Below the pieces are notes generated by a model. It made no database searches. It had not been told where the DNA came from and worked only from the letters and a program-made list of their open reading frames with translations. Position numbers and translations under genes: made by a program. DNA of 39,100 bases from an uncultured Johnsonella sp. GTDB lineage: Bacteria; Bacillota; Clostridia; Lachnospirales; Lachnospiraceae. Below are positions 26,067-34,212 of the stretch, in pieces (positions within the stretch are counted from its first letter, which is position 1; every line of letters starts with the position of its first letter). The DNA lies in contig CALBCM010000039.1 in NCBI GenBank assembly GCA_937927235.1, positions 1-39,100 of the forward strand, in the 5' to 3' direction.

Positions 26067-26998
26067 TATCCCACCTCTTCTGTAATCAAGGATATGTCCT
26101 TAATCATATCTGCTACAGCAAGCTTTGAGGCAAGAGCAAATTCTTTTTCGTTAAACCTGTTTTTGTATTTATCGGCTTTGTAAGCAGCTATTATCCCTCT
26201 TGAGGAGTTTATAATTGCTCCCAGCCCGTCACTGCTGAAGCAGTGCTTAAGCTCTGCCGCCCCTGCTCCCTGCGCTCCGTAGCCGGGCACAAGAAAATAA
26301 GTATTCGGCATTATTTTTCTTAATTTTTTTATTAGCTCAGGATAAGTGGCTCCTACTACTGCCCCGAGGTTTGAATAGCCGCCTTCCATGCTTAAGCTGC
26401 CCCATTCTGCCACCTTTTCGGCTACATGCTCATATAAGGGCTTTCCCTTTGCCTGCATATCCTGGAATTCCCCGCTCGAGGGATTGGAGGTCTTTACAAG
26501 TACAAACATTCCCTTATCGTATTTATTGCAGGAATCTATAAACGGCATTATGCCGTCGCTCCCAAGATAGGGATTTACTGTAATCATATCTGTATCAAAT
26601 CCCCTGTATTCTGCATTGCTTATGTTTACCGCACCTAAATGCCCGGCAGCATAGGCCTCACAGGTAGAGCCTATATCTCCTCTTTTAACATCTCCTATAA
26701 CTATAAGTCCCTTTTCCTGACAGTATTTTATAGTTTTGTCATAGATTTTTACTCCGGCTACACCAAGCTGCTCATACATAGCCACCTGAGGCTTGACTGC
26801 CGGTATAAGCTCATAAATTTCATCAATTATTTCTTTATTAAATTTCCATACCGCCTGTGCCGCTCCGTCTAATCCCTCCCCAAGCTCATCATAGGCTTCT
26901 TTTTTAAGATGCTCCGGTATAAATGAAAGCATAGGGTCAAGACCTACGCATACAGGAGCCCTTTTTTCTTTAATTTTTTCTATAAGTCTTTTTATCAT
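26066..26998 (-). CDS. pyrF: Orotidine 5'-phosphate decarboxylase, type 2
   Basis: Decarboxylates OMP to UMP. At 310 aa it belongs to the longer type 2 group. CVGLDPMLSFIPEHL near residue 17 and VIGDVKRGDIGSTCEAYA with the catalytic Asp-Lys-Asp triad are visible, as is PNTYFLVPGYGAQG. GGAG stands 7 bases before the ATG. It is the first gene of the long minus-strand run, directly behind the promoter at 27038-27066. Confidence 0.97.
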   Translation of the reverse strand: MIKRLIEKIKEKRAPVCVGLDPMLSFIPEHLKKEAYDELGEGLDGAAQAVWKFNKEIIDEIYELIPAVKPQVAMYEQLGVAGVKIYDKTIKYCQEKGLIVIGDVKRGDIGSTCEAYAAGHLGAVNISNAEYRGFDTDMITVNPYLGSDGIMPFIDSCNKYDKGMFVLVKTSNPSSGEFQDMQAKGKPLYEHVAEKVAEWGSLSMEGGYSNLGAVVGATYPELIKKLRKIMPNTYFLVPGYGAQGAGAAELKHCFSSDGLGAIINSSRGIIAAYKADKYKNRFNEKEFALASKLAVADMIKDISLITEEVG

Positions 26999-27037
26999 AA
27001 TATCTCCACAGTGGAATTATCTTTTTAGATTATGTAG

Positions 27038-27066
27038 ATTTTACCATAAAGCAGGGGGGGCAACAA
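27038..27066 (-). promoter_or_regulatory. Predicted pyr operon promoter with a C7 tract in the spacer
   Basis: On the minus strand TTGTTG (27061-27066) and TAAAAT (27038-27043) are 17 bases apart, with TG one base before the -10 box. The spacer contains seven consecutive C (G on the plus strand, 27054-27060). The untranslated leader would be only about 30 bases, so there is no room for a PyrR-type attenuator. Confidence 0.65.
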
Positions 27067-27110
27067 GGCATAATTTACCTTGATTTTTTGTATAAAAAAT
27101 CTCCGGAGCA

Positions 27111-27119
27111 TGCTATACT
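27111..27119 (+). promoter_or_regulatory. Extended -10 promoter directly before the GNAT gene
   Basis: TGCTATACT fits an extended -10 (TGnTATAAT with one mismatch). A start 7 bases downstream falls at about 27126-27127, which is the A of the proposed ATG. No -35 match at normal spacing is evident, as is common with extended -10 promoters. Confidence 0.5.
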
Positions 27120-27126
27120 TTATACT

Positions 27127-27969
27127 ATGAAAAATTCTTTAAAAATTATTTTAAAAAAACGGCTTGATGGAATGTCAAAGCAGGAAGTGGATGAGCTTTT
27201 AAACAGCTGTAATAAAATCCGGCCCCTCTGTGTTTCTTTTCCCTATAATGAAAAAGACTGCTTATACTTTCTTGGCTACAGGGACGGCAGGCTCTCAGCT
27301 GTGCTGCCGCTTATTTATATAGATGAAAGCCTTTATGAATGCACTGCCTGGACTCACCCGGAGCACAGGCGGAAGGGCTGTTTTAAACAGCTTTGGCAGG
27401 CTGCATTAAAGCATTTACCCAAGGAAGCCTCCGTACAGTTTATTAATGATGAAAACAGCAGCTTGGCCCGGCTTGCGGCTCAAAGTCTTAACGCCTCTAA
27501 ATTAAATACTCAATTTTTAATGGAGCTTAATTTAGATTTATGGGAAAACAGCTTTTTAAAAAAGAATTCGGAGGCTGATAAAATCAGAGCTTTAATATCG
27601 AATTTCACAATTCAAATAATAAATGTCAAAGCTTCCGGCAGCGGCAGTCCCGTTTCATACCTGCTGCAATCAGAGCAAGGCAATGATAAATTGAATCTTA
27701 ATGCCGGTGCTGAAATAGCTGAATTTAGTACAAGCAGCTACCTCAGCGAGGGCATTGTCTATTTTTACGGATTTTCAATAAATAAAAGGCTCCGTAGCAG
27801 GGGCCTGGGATTGTATATTTTTTGCAGTATAATCCAATACCTGAAAGAACAGAATTATAAAAAAATCTTTTTACAGGTTGAGGACAGCAATACCGCCGCT
27901 GTTAAAATTTATAAAAATGCCGGATTTTTCATAGCGGAAGCAATTGAATACCATCAGCTGCGTACATAA
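27127..27969 (+). CDS. Tandem-domain GNAT N-acetyltransferase
   Basis: A 280-aa protein with two GNAT-like halves. The N-terminal half has HPEHRRKGCFKQLW (acetyl-CoA loop RRKGCF); the C-terminal half has INKRLRSRGLGLYIF (RSRGLG) and the late SNTAAVKIYKNAGFF that closes many GNAT folds. It would acetylate an amine substrate that cannot be predicted. I start it at the ATG at 27127; a TTG 39 bases upstream extends the frame but would lie in front of the promoter. There is no ribosome binding site at normal spacing, so the mRNA may be leaderless. It is divergent from pyrF. Confidence 0.85.
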   Translation: MKNSLKIILKKRLDGMSKQEVDELLNSCNKIRPLCVSFPYNEKDCLYFLGYRDGRLSAVLPLIYIDESLYECTAWTHPEHRRKGCFKQLWQAALKHLPKEASVQFINDENSSLARLAAQSLNASKLNTQFLMELNLDLWENSFLKKNSEADKIRALISNFTIQIINVKASGSGSPVSYLLQSEQGNDKLNLNAGAEIAEFSTSSYLSEGIVYFYGFSINKRLRSRGLGLYIFCSIIQYLKEQNYKKIFLQVEDSNTAAVKIYKNAGFFIAEAIEYHQLRT

Positions 27970-28067
27970 GCTGAAAATCAGCGGCAATTTGCCAAATAAA
28001 ATATCTATTAATCTTAATTTACATAGTTAAAATAATCACCTGCTGATAATAATCTCTATGAATTATA

Positions 28068-28096
28068 TTGCAGTATAAAGCATTTTATGGGATAAT
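28068..28096 (+). promoter_or_regulatory. Predicted promoter of the xpaC-telA-ddh operon
   Basis: TTGCAG (28068-28073) and GATAAT (28091-28096) are 17 bases apart, and TGG precedes the -10, giving an extended -10. Transcription should start near 28103, leaving a leader of about 115 bases with a hairpin. Confidence 0.6.
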
Positions 28097-28160
28097 ATAC
28101 AATAATTCAGGCTTAATTTATATTTTTAACAGGCTCTGAAGCAGGATAATACAACAGGAA

Positions 28161-28179
28161 AGCAGGGCTTTTCCCTGCT
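28161..28179 (+). other. Hairpin in the xpaC leader
   Basis: AGCAGGG and CCCTGCT form a perfect 7-bp GC-rich stem with a 5-base loop, about 30 bases upstream of the ribosome binding site. No T-run follows, so it is not a normal terminator; it may stabilise the mRNA or control initiation. Confidence 0.55.
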
Positions 28180-28218
28180 CCGATTGTAAATTACTTATAT
28201 AGTAAGGTGGCTTTTTTT

Positions 28219-29514
28219 ATGAGTAAAAATCAAGATTGGAATAAACTCCGCAGTGAAATAACGGATTCTGCTAAAAATATACTTAAAAATACCGATTATG
28301 AAAATATGGTTGACAATGTCAAGGCTGCTGCCTATTCTGCCATTGATGAGGTTGTAGCAAGCATAAATCAAAAATATGAAAAAGCAAGTCAGGAAAAGCA
28401 TCTGAGAAACGAACTTGAGCGCGGTATAAGACGTGAAGAAAGGCAAAATTTAAGGGAAAAATACAGACAGCGCCAGCTCTCGGAGCTGCACCTGCAGGAT
28501 TTGCTGCCTAAAAACCTCTTCAGCAGCAGGAGGTTCAGACCCGCAAAGCAAATATCTTCATTTGTTGTTCTTTCTTTTTTTGCTCCCTTCGGCATTGCTG
28601 CCTGTATTTTGATTTTAGTCTGGCTCCTTGTACGGGTAAAGATTCCTGTGGGAGGCTATATAGCGGCAGCTTGTGTGGCTATGTTCTCGCTGTCTATGGT
28701 GGTTTCTTCAATAGCTAATTTATTAAATATAACTCAAGCCAGAAGGTTTATGAATATACTGGGAGAAAGAAGCTATATAAATCTCAAGGAGCTTGCAGAA
28801 TGGAGCGGAAAAAGCATAGCCTCTGTGCGCAAGTCTTTAAGGACAATGATTAATCAGGGAATTTTCCCTCAGGGACATCTTGATAAGGAAGAGCAGTGCT
28901 TTATGATTGATAATGAAACCTACAATAAATACCTTGCCATTGAAGTTGAAAGGGCTTCTTACAGGATGACCCACCCTGAAGCTGTCGAAGCTGAGAATGC
29001 AAATGAAACAGTAAAGGAGGATTTTGAAAGTCAGTACCCTGAAGCCGCTAATCTGAGTGAGGAAGACAGAAAGCAGTGGCTTGAAGTAATCAAAATAGGC
29101 AAGGAATATACTCAGAGCTTCAACCGGCTCAATGAAAGCATCAAGGGAGAAACGATTTCAGAAAAGCTTTCAAAGCTTGAAAAGCTGCTGCAGGATATTT
29201 TTTCAAGAGTCAGAGAAAAGCCCGATGAAATTTCCAATATGTATAAATTTATGGACTATTATCTCCCTACCACTTTAAAGCTTGTCCAGGCCTATGACGA
29301 ATTTGAAAGAATTTCTCAGCCCGGTGAAGATGTCCTTGAAGCCAAGCGGGAGATTGAAGCTACACTTGATACCATTAATCTGGCTTTTACCGAATTGCTT
29401 AATAAGCTGTTTAAGAATGCGGCTTATGATGCGGCAGCTGATGCACAGGTTCTTCAAACCATGCTGGCAAAGGAGGGACTTACCGGCGGAATCAGCGATA
29501 AAACCAAATTATAA
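28219..29514 (+). CDS. XpaC-like membrane protein (BCIP-hydrolysis family) with winged-helix-like segment
   Basis: A 431-aa protein of the XpaC family, originally named for hydrolysis of a chromogenic phosphate; the real function is unknown. Residues 1-110 are charged and helical, 112-138 and 143-169 are two membrane helices, 176-232 look like a winged-helix fold (YINLKELAEWSGKSIASVRK, then GIFPQGHLD), and the C-terminal half is helical. I choose the ATG at 28219, with AAGGTGG 8 bases upstream; a GTG at 28207 is inside that site. It is followed after 35 bases by TelA, the usual partner (compare xpaC-yaaN of Bacillus). A link to envelope or antimicrobial stress is inferred from the family. Confidence 0.82.
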   Translation: MSKNQDWNKLRSEITDSAKNILKNTDYENMVDNVKAAAYSAIDEVVASINQKYEKASQEKHLRNELERGIRREERQNLREKYRQRQLSELHLQDLLPKNLFSSRRFRPAKQISSFVVLSFFAPFGIAACILILVWLLVRVKIPVGGYIAAACVAMFSLSMVVSSIANLLNITQARRFMNILGERSYINLKELAEWSGKSIASVRKSLRTMINQGIFPQGHLDKEEQCFMIDNETYNKYLAIEVERASYRMTHPEAVEAENANETVKEDFESQYPEAANLSEEDRKQWLEVIKIGKEYTQSFNRLNESIKGETISEKLSKLEKLLQDIFSRVREKPDEISNMYKFMDYYLPTTLKLVQAYDEFERISQPGEDVLEAKREIEATLDTINLAFTELLNKLFKNAAYDAAADAQVLQTMLAKEGLTGGISDKTKL

Positions 29515-29549
29515 TTTATACTGCACTTTGCAGAGAATGGAGCAATAAG

Positions 29550-30812
29550 ATGAATGACAACCAATTTACCTTTCCGGAAACATCGGACAACACAGCAGAT
29601 AAGCCAAGCTCAAATATAAATAATATTGAGGCTTCAGCCGAGGCGGATTTTAAAGAGCTTCTTGAGGAAGCTCCTGCTCTCACCCTTGAGCCCTTTGCCA
29701 AGGAGGAAGTGCAGCCTTTAGAAACACAGACCTTAGCCGAAAAAAAGCCTGAAGCGGCAGTCATTGATGACCCCGAGCTTACTGAAGAGGAAAAAAAGAT
29801 GGTCATGGATTTCGCCTCACAGATAGATATTGAAAATTCACAGGCAGTGCTTCAGTACGGTGCCGGAAGTCAGAAAAAGATAGCTGATTTTTCAGAATCC
29901 GCACTTAGCCGTGTCCGCACCAAGGACCTCGGCGAGGTGGGACAAATCCTTTCCAGCGTAGTTACAGAGCTGAGAAGTCTTGAAGAAGGAGAAGAAGAAA
30001 AGGGACTGTTCGGAATTTTTAAAAAGACCGGTAATAAAATTGCCAATCTGAAGGTAAAGTACGATAAAGCGGAAGTGAATATAAATAAAATCTCCAAAGT
30101 GCTTGAAGAGCATCAGATTACCTTGCTTAAAGACATTGCCATGCTTGATAAAATGTATGAATTAAACCTTAAATATTTTAAAGAGCTTTCCATGTACATC
30201 CTTGCCGGAAAAGAAAGACTTAGAAGAGCTACTCAAGAGGAGCTTCCTCAACTTCTTGAAAAGGCTCAGAAAAGCGGACTTCCGGAAGACAGCAGCAAGG
30301 CAAGGGATTTTTCCGAGCTCTGTGCAAGATTTGAAAGAAAAATCCATGACCTTGAGCTTACACGTGCCATATCGCTTCAGATGGCACCGCAGATCAGACT
30401 GATACAAAGCAATGATTCAACTATGTCGGATAAGATACAGTCAACCCTTGTGAACACTATACCGCTGTGGAAAAGCCAGATGGTAATCGCTATAGGCTTA
30501 AGTCATTCTACTGAAGCTGCCAAGGCACAGAGCACTGTATCAAATATGACCAACGAGCTTTTAAAGAAAAATGCTCAGATGCTTAAAACCGCTTCTGTAG
30601 AAACCGCAAAAGAAGCTGAAAGAGGCATAGTTGATATTGAAACCTTAAAGTCTACCAACCAGACTCTGATAAGTACCCTTGACGAGGTGCTTAAGATACA
30701 GGAAGACGGCAGAAATAAAAGAATTGCCGCCGAGGTTGAGCTTAAGAACATTGAAAATGAAATGAAGAAGAAGCTGCTTGAGGTCAGTGTAATTAAAAAC
30801 CGGGCAGAGTAA
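29550..30812 (+). CDS. TelA family (toxic anion resistance) protein
   Basis: A 420-aa, mostly alpha-helical protein of the TelA family, named after tellurite resistance; the biochemical role is not established. The N-terminus (1 to about 80) is acidic and low in complexity. The conserved core runs from about 85 (DFASQIDIENSQAVLQYG) through LFGIFKKTGNKIANLKVKY near 155 to ISTLDEVLKIQEDGRNKR near 380-400. Long heptad-like stretches indicate coiled coils. There is no signal peptide or membrane segment, so it probably acts at the cytoplasmic face with the XpaC-like protein. A GGAG lies 9 bases before the ATG. ddh follows after 25 bases. Confidence 0.92.
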   Translation: MNDNQFTFPETSDNTADKPSSNINNIEASAEADFKELLEEAPALTLEPFAKEEVQPLETQTLAEKKPEAAVIDDPELTEEEKKMVMDFASQIDIENSQAVLQYGAGSQKKIADFSESALSRVRTKDLGEVGQILSSVVTELRSLEEGEEEKGLFGIFKKTGNKIANLKVKYDKAEVNINKISKVLEEHQITLLKDIAMLDKMYELNLKYFKELSMYILAGKERLRRATQEELPQLLEKAQKSGLPEDSSKARDFSELCARFERKIHDLELTRAISLQMAPQIRLIQSNDSTMSDKIQSTLVNTIPLWKSQMVIAIGLSHSTEAAKAQSTVSNMTNELLKKNAQMLKTASVETAKEAERGIVDIETLKSTNQTLISTLDEVLKIQEDGRNKRIAAEVELKNIENEMKKKLLEVSVIKNRAE

Positions 30813-30837
30813 AGCTTTATAATAATCAGAGGTAAAA

Positions 30838-31851
30838 ATGACTATTAAAATAGGTATTATGGGTTACGGCAATCTTGGCAGAGGGGTAGAATATGCAGTG
30901 ATGCAAAATGAGGACCTTGAGCTTAAGGCAGTATTTACCAGGCGAAATCCGGAATCAATAAATATTTTAACTAAAAATGTAAAGGTCTGTCCGGCAGATG
31001 AGGCTGCGGATTATCAGGATAAAATAGATGTGCTTATCCTCTGTGGAGGAAGTGCAGCCGATTTGCCCGAGCAGACTGTAAAATATGCTTCGATGTTTAA
31101 TGTGGTTGATAGCTTTGATACGCATGCTAAAATTCCTGAGCATTTTAAAGCGGTTAATGAAGCCGCTAAAGCTGCCCGAAAAACCGCAGTGATTTCCTCA
31201 GGCTGGGACCCCGGCATGTTTTCTTTAAACAGGCTCTATGCACAGGCTATACTGCCTGAGGGCAGAGGCTATACCTTTTGGGGAAGCGGTGTCAGTCAGG
31301 GGCATTCAGATGCAATAAGATGTATCCCTGGAGTGAAAGATGCAAGACAGTACACCATTCCGAAGGCTTCTGCACTGGAGCAGGTAAGAAGCGGTGCTTT
31401 TCCCAAGCTTGACACCAGACAAAAGCACCTCAGAGAATGCTTTGTAGTCCTTGAAGAAGCAGCTGATAATGCTGCTTCCGATTTGGACAGCATCAAAGCT
31501 GAAATTGAAGCCCAAATTAAAAACATGCCCCATTATTTTGATGAATATGATACTGTGGTACATTTTATAAGTGAAGCAGAGCTTTTAAGCGAGCATTCCG
31601 GCATGCCTCACGGAGGCTTTGTCTTCCGCTGCGGGACTACCGGCAATAATTTATGCCATAAGCATATTATAGAATACTCGTTAAAGCTGGAATCCAATCC
31701 CGAGTTTACGGCTTTAATTCTGGCAGCCTACGCCAGAGCGGCATGCAGACTTAATCAAGAGGGTGTTGCAGGTGCAAAAACTGTATTTGACATTGCTCCT
31801 GCTTACATTATAAATAAAACGGGTGAAGAACTTAGGAGAACTATGCTCTAA
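30838..31851 (+). CDS. ddh: meso-Diaminopimelate D-dehydrogenase
   Basis: Makes meso-diaminopimelate from tetrahydrodipicolinate, ammonia and NADPH in one step, for peptidoglycan and lysine. The 337-aa protein opens IGIMGYGNLGRGVEYAV (Rossmann loop), has VFTRRNPE for NADPH, FNVVDSFDTHAKIPEH, ISSGWDPGMFSLNR and GVSQGHSDAIR, all Ddh signatures. It sits 25 bases behind telA with AGAGG before the ATG. Having Ddh behind an envelope-stress pair suggests joint control of wall synthesis; this is inference. Confidence 0.95.
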   Translation: MTIKIGIMGYGNLGRGVEYAVMQNEDLELKAVFTRRNPESINILTKNVKVCPADEAADYQDKIDVLILCGGSAADLPEQTVKYASMFNVVDSFDTHAKIPEHFKAVNEAAKAARKTAVISSGWDPGMFSLNRLYAQAILPEGRGYTFWGSGVSQGHSDAIRCIPGVKDARQYTIPKASALEQVRSGAFPKLDTRQKHLRECFVVLEEAADNAASDLDSIKAEIEAQIKNMPHYFDEYDTVVHFISEAELLSEHSGMPHGGFVFRCGTTGNNLCHKHIIEYSLKLESNPEFTALILAAYARAACRLNQEGVAGAKTVFDIAPAYIINKTGEELRRTML

Positions 31852-31887
31852 AAATTTCAGGCAGAATAAAAATTTTAAGAAAGGAAA

Positions 31888-31939
31888 ATACAGACATCTA
31901 TTCTGCCGCAGCTGTCTGTATCCCGGAGTTAAACTCTGG
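31888..31939 (+). promoter_or_regulatory. Two consecutive hairpins in the pepT leader
   Basis: ATACAGAC (31888-31895) pairs with GTCTGTAT (31914-31921), and directly after it CCGGAGT (31923-31929) pairs with ACTCTGG (31933-31939) with a 3-base loop. The first hairpin's loop and right arm contain a GCCGCAGCTGTCTGTAT copy of the short repeat family. An AAAGGA stands just before the first stem, but the pepT start is about 100 bases away. This could be a control element or a processing site between ddh and pepT. Confidence 0.5.
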
Positions 31940-31983
31940 ATCTACCATCCAAAGATTTCATCCGGAAAAGGTATTAAATTACT

Positions 31984-33192
31984 ATGGAGAAATTAATTGA
32001 AAGATTCTTATCTTACATCGCAATTGATACCATGTCGGACCCTAAAAGCGACACGGTGCCAAGCAGCGATATTCAGCTTCCGCTTGCCAAAAAGCTTAAG
32101 GAAGAGCTTGAGGAGATAGGATTAAAAGCAAGAATTGACGATAAAGGCTATGTTTATGGCACTCTTGAAGCTAACACAGATAAAAAGGTTCCGGTTATAG
32201 GCTTTATCTCACATATAGACACAAGCCCTGCACTTGCCGGCGGCTGTAAAAACCCAAAATTTACCGAATATAAGGGCGGAGATATTAAGCTCAATGAGCA
32301 GTATTCCATTACTGAAAGTGAATTTCCTATATTAAAGCAGCTTGTAGGAAAAACTATTATTACAACTGACGGCACTACACTTTTAGGTGCAGATGATAAA
32401 GCAGGAGTCGCTGAAATAATGAATGCGCTTGAATATCTTGTAAAGCATCCTGAAATCAAGCATGGAAAAGTGATGGTAGGCTTTACTCCTGACGAAGAAA
32501 TAGGCAGAGGGGCAGACCACTTTGATGTGGCAGGCTTTGGTGCCGACTTCGCCTATACTATGGACGGCGGAGAAATAGGTGAATTTCAGTATGAAAACTT
32601 CAATGCCGCTTCTGCAGTAATCAAGGTTCAGGGCAAGAGCGTACATCCCGGCACTGCCAAGGATGTTATGATCAATTCAATCTACATAGCTATGGAGCTT
32701 GAGCAGATGCTCCCCAAGGCACAAAGACCTGAGCATACTCAGGATTATGAGGGCTTTTTCATGATAAATGAGATTAATGGAACTATTGATTATACCACAG
32801 TTGATTATCTCATCAGGGACCATGATAAAATTAAATTTGAAGAAAAGAAGGCACTGATGAGAAGTGCAGTGGAATATATAAATAAAAAATACGGCAATGT
32901 AGTAACTCTTGAGCTTAAGGATTCCTATTATAATATGAGAGAAATAGTCGAGCCTCATCAGGAAATTATAGAGCTTGCGGTAAATTCTATGAAAAACATA
33001 GGGGTTGAGCCTATTGTAAGAGCAATCAGAGGAGGTACCGACGGCTGCCAGCTTTCTTATAAAGGACTTCCCTGCCCTAATATTTTTACCGGCGGATATA
33101 ACTTCCACGGAAGATTTGAGATGATTCCGGTGGAGGATATGATTAAGGCTTCAGAGCTTATAGTTGAAATGGTTAAAAATATCGCTCTTTAA
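31984..33192 (+). CDS. pepT: Peptidase T (tripeptide aminopeptidase)
   Basis: Zinc aminopeptidase of family M20 that releases the N-terminal residue from tripeptides in the cytosol. The 402-aa protein has HIDTSPA (metal His and Asp), LLGADDKAGVAEI, FTPDEEIGRGADHF with the catalytic glutamate, and a dimerisation lid with KSVHPGTAKDVMIN. GGTDGCQLSYKGLPCPN and the late NFHGRFE supply further ligands. The ribosome binding site AAAAGG is about 12 bases from the ATG, a little long. The 132-base gap upstream holds two hairpins. Confidence 0.96.
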   Translation: MEKLIERFLSYIAIDTMSDPKSDTVPSSDIQLPLAKKLKEELEEIGLKARIDDKGYVYGTLEANTDKKVPVIGFISHIDTSPALAGGCKNPKFTEYKGGDIKLNEQYSITESEFPILKQLVGKTIITTDGTTLLGADDKAGVAEIMNALEYLVKHPEIKHGKVMVGFTPDEEIGRGADHFDVAGFGADFAYTMDGGEIGEFQYENFNAASAVIKVQGKSVHPGTAKDVMINSIYIAMELEQMLPKAQRPEHTQDYEGFFMINEINGTIDYTTVDYLIRDHDKIKFEEKKALMRSAVEYINKKYGNVVTLELKDSYYNMREIVEPHQEIIELAVNSMKNIGVEPIVRAIRGGTDGCQLSYKGLPCPNIFTGGYNFHGRFEMIPVEDMIKASELIVEMVKNIAL

Positions 33193-33209
33193 AGCAAGGC
33201 TTATTTAAT

Positions 33210-33315
33210 ATCGCAGCAGTCCACGTTAAAGCAAGTTGACTGCTGCGATGTCTTGTTGTAAACTAGACAGCTGCGATAAATATAACTTTTTACAGGTCTT
33301 TTAGTCAAAAGTCCT
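33210..33315 (+). promoter_or_regulatory. Leader with alternative hairpins upstream of the TtcA-like gene
   Basis: The arm at 33210-33221 is exactly complementary to 33238-33249 (12 bp). Its first 8 bases are also complementary to GCTGCGAT at 33270-33277, so two pairings exclude each other. A further hairpin at 33294-33315 (AGGTCTTTT / AAAAGTCCT, one mismatch) lies just before the gene. No clear T-run follows any of them. The arrangement looks like a switching leader, or a folded repeat element, after pepT. Confidence 0.5.
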
Positions 33316-33342
33316 ATTACAGCAGGGCAATTAAGGTGATTT

Positions 33343-34182
33343 ATGTGTGAAAGAGATTTTAATGAGAGATATAAGGAGATAGAAAGAAGTATTATCAAGA
33401 AATTCCGCAGGGAAATCTGGAGAAAATTTACGGCTGCTATAAACGAGTACCAACTGATTAAGGATGGAGACAGCATAGCAGTCTGTATCTCCGGCGGAAA
33501 AGATTCCATACTCATGGCAAAGCTTTTTCAGGAGCTTTTAAAGCATGGAAAGCAAAATTTCAGTTTAGTTTTTCTTGTAATGAATCCAGGCTATAACGAG
33601 CTTAATTACAATATAATTAAAGAAAATGCCAGGCTTTTAAAAATACCGATTCAGGTATTTAATTCGGAAATATTTGATATAGTAGCCGAGCAGGAGGGTA
33701 CCCCCTGCTATCTTTGTGCCAGAATGAGGAGGGGGCATCTCTACAGCAAGGCAAGGGAGCTTGGCTGCAATAAGATAGCACTTGGACATCATTTTGACGA
33801 TGTAATTGAAACTATAGTAATGGGCATGCTCTACGGCGCACAGATACAGACCATGATGCCCAAGCTTCACAGCACAAATTTTGAAGGCATGCAGCTTATA
33901 CGTCCTCTCTACCTAATCAGAGAAAGGGACATAATACATTGGGCAAAATATAATAATCTGAATTTTATACAATGTGCCTGCAAGCTTACCGAAGGTCTGT
34001 CCTGCGGCGATACCGAGCAGGGCTCAAAAAGAAGCGAAGTCAAAGCTCTTATAAAAGAGCTTGCTGGTAAAAATCCTTATATAGAAAAAAATATTTTCAG
34101 AAGTGTTGAAAATGTAAATTTGAACACAATTATTGCTTATAAGGACAATACCGGAGAGCATCATTTTCTTGATAATTATTAA
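33343..34182 (+). CDS. TtcA-like PP-loop ATPase (tRNA thiolation family)
   Basis: TtcA proteins use ATP and an iron-sulfur cluster to make 2-thiocytidine in tRNA. This 279-aa protein has the PP-loop ISGGKDS near residues 50-56, then PCYLCARMRRGHLY with a CxxC, and ALGHHFDDVIET. A later FIQCACKLTEG offers the third cysteine expected for a [4Fe-4S] site. The order PP-loop, CxxC, third Cys fits TtcA and not TilS or MesJ. Whether this organism makes 2-thiocytidine is not known, since many Firmicute TtcA-like proteins are uncharacterised. AAGGTGA precedes the ATG. Confidence 0.88.
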   Translation: MCERDFNERYKEIERSIIKKFRREIWRKFTAAINEYQLIKDGDSIAVCISGGKDSILMAKLFQELLKHGKQNFSLVFLVMNPGYNELNYNIIKENARLLKIPIQVFNSEIFDIVAEQEGTPCYLCARMRRGHLYSKARELGCNKIALGHHFDDVIETIVMGMLYGAQIQTMMPKLHSTNFEGMQLIRPLYLIRERDIIHWAKYNNLNFIQCACKLTEGLSCGDTEQGSKRSEVKALIKELAGKNPYIEKNIFRSVENVNLNTIIAYKDNTGEHHFLDNY

Positions 34183-34212
34183 TACTATAAATTTTTAACT
34201 AAGGGGATTACT

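Noticed and set aside
32677..33108. 143-codon minus-strand frame
   Set aside because: Antisense shadow of pepT, whose catalytic motifs are intact; composition is not protein-like.
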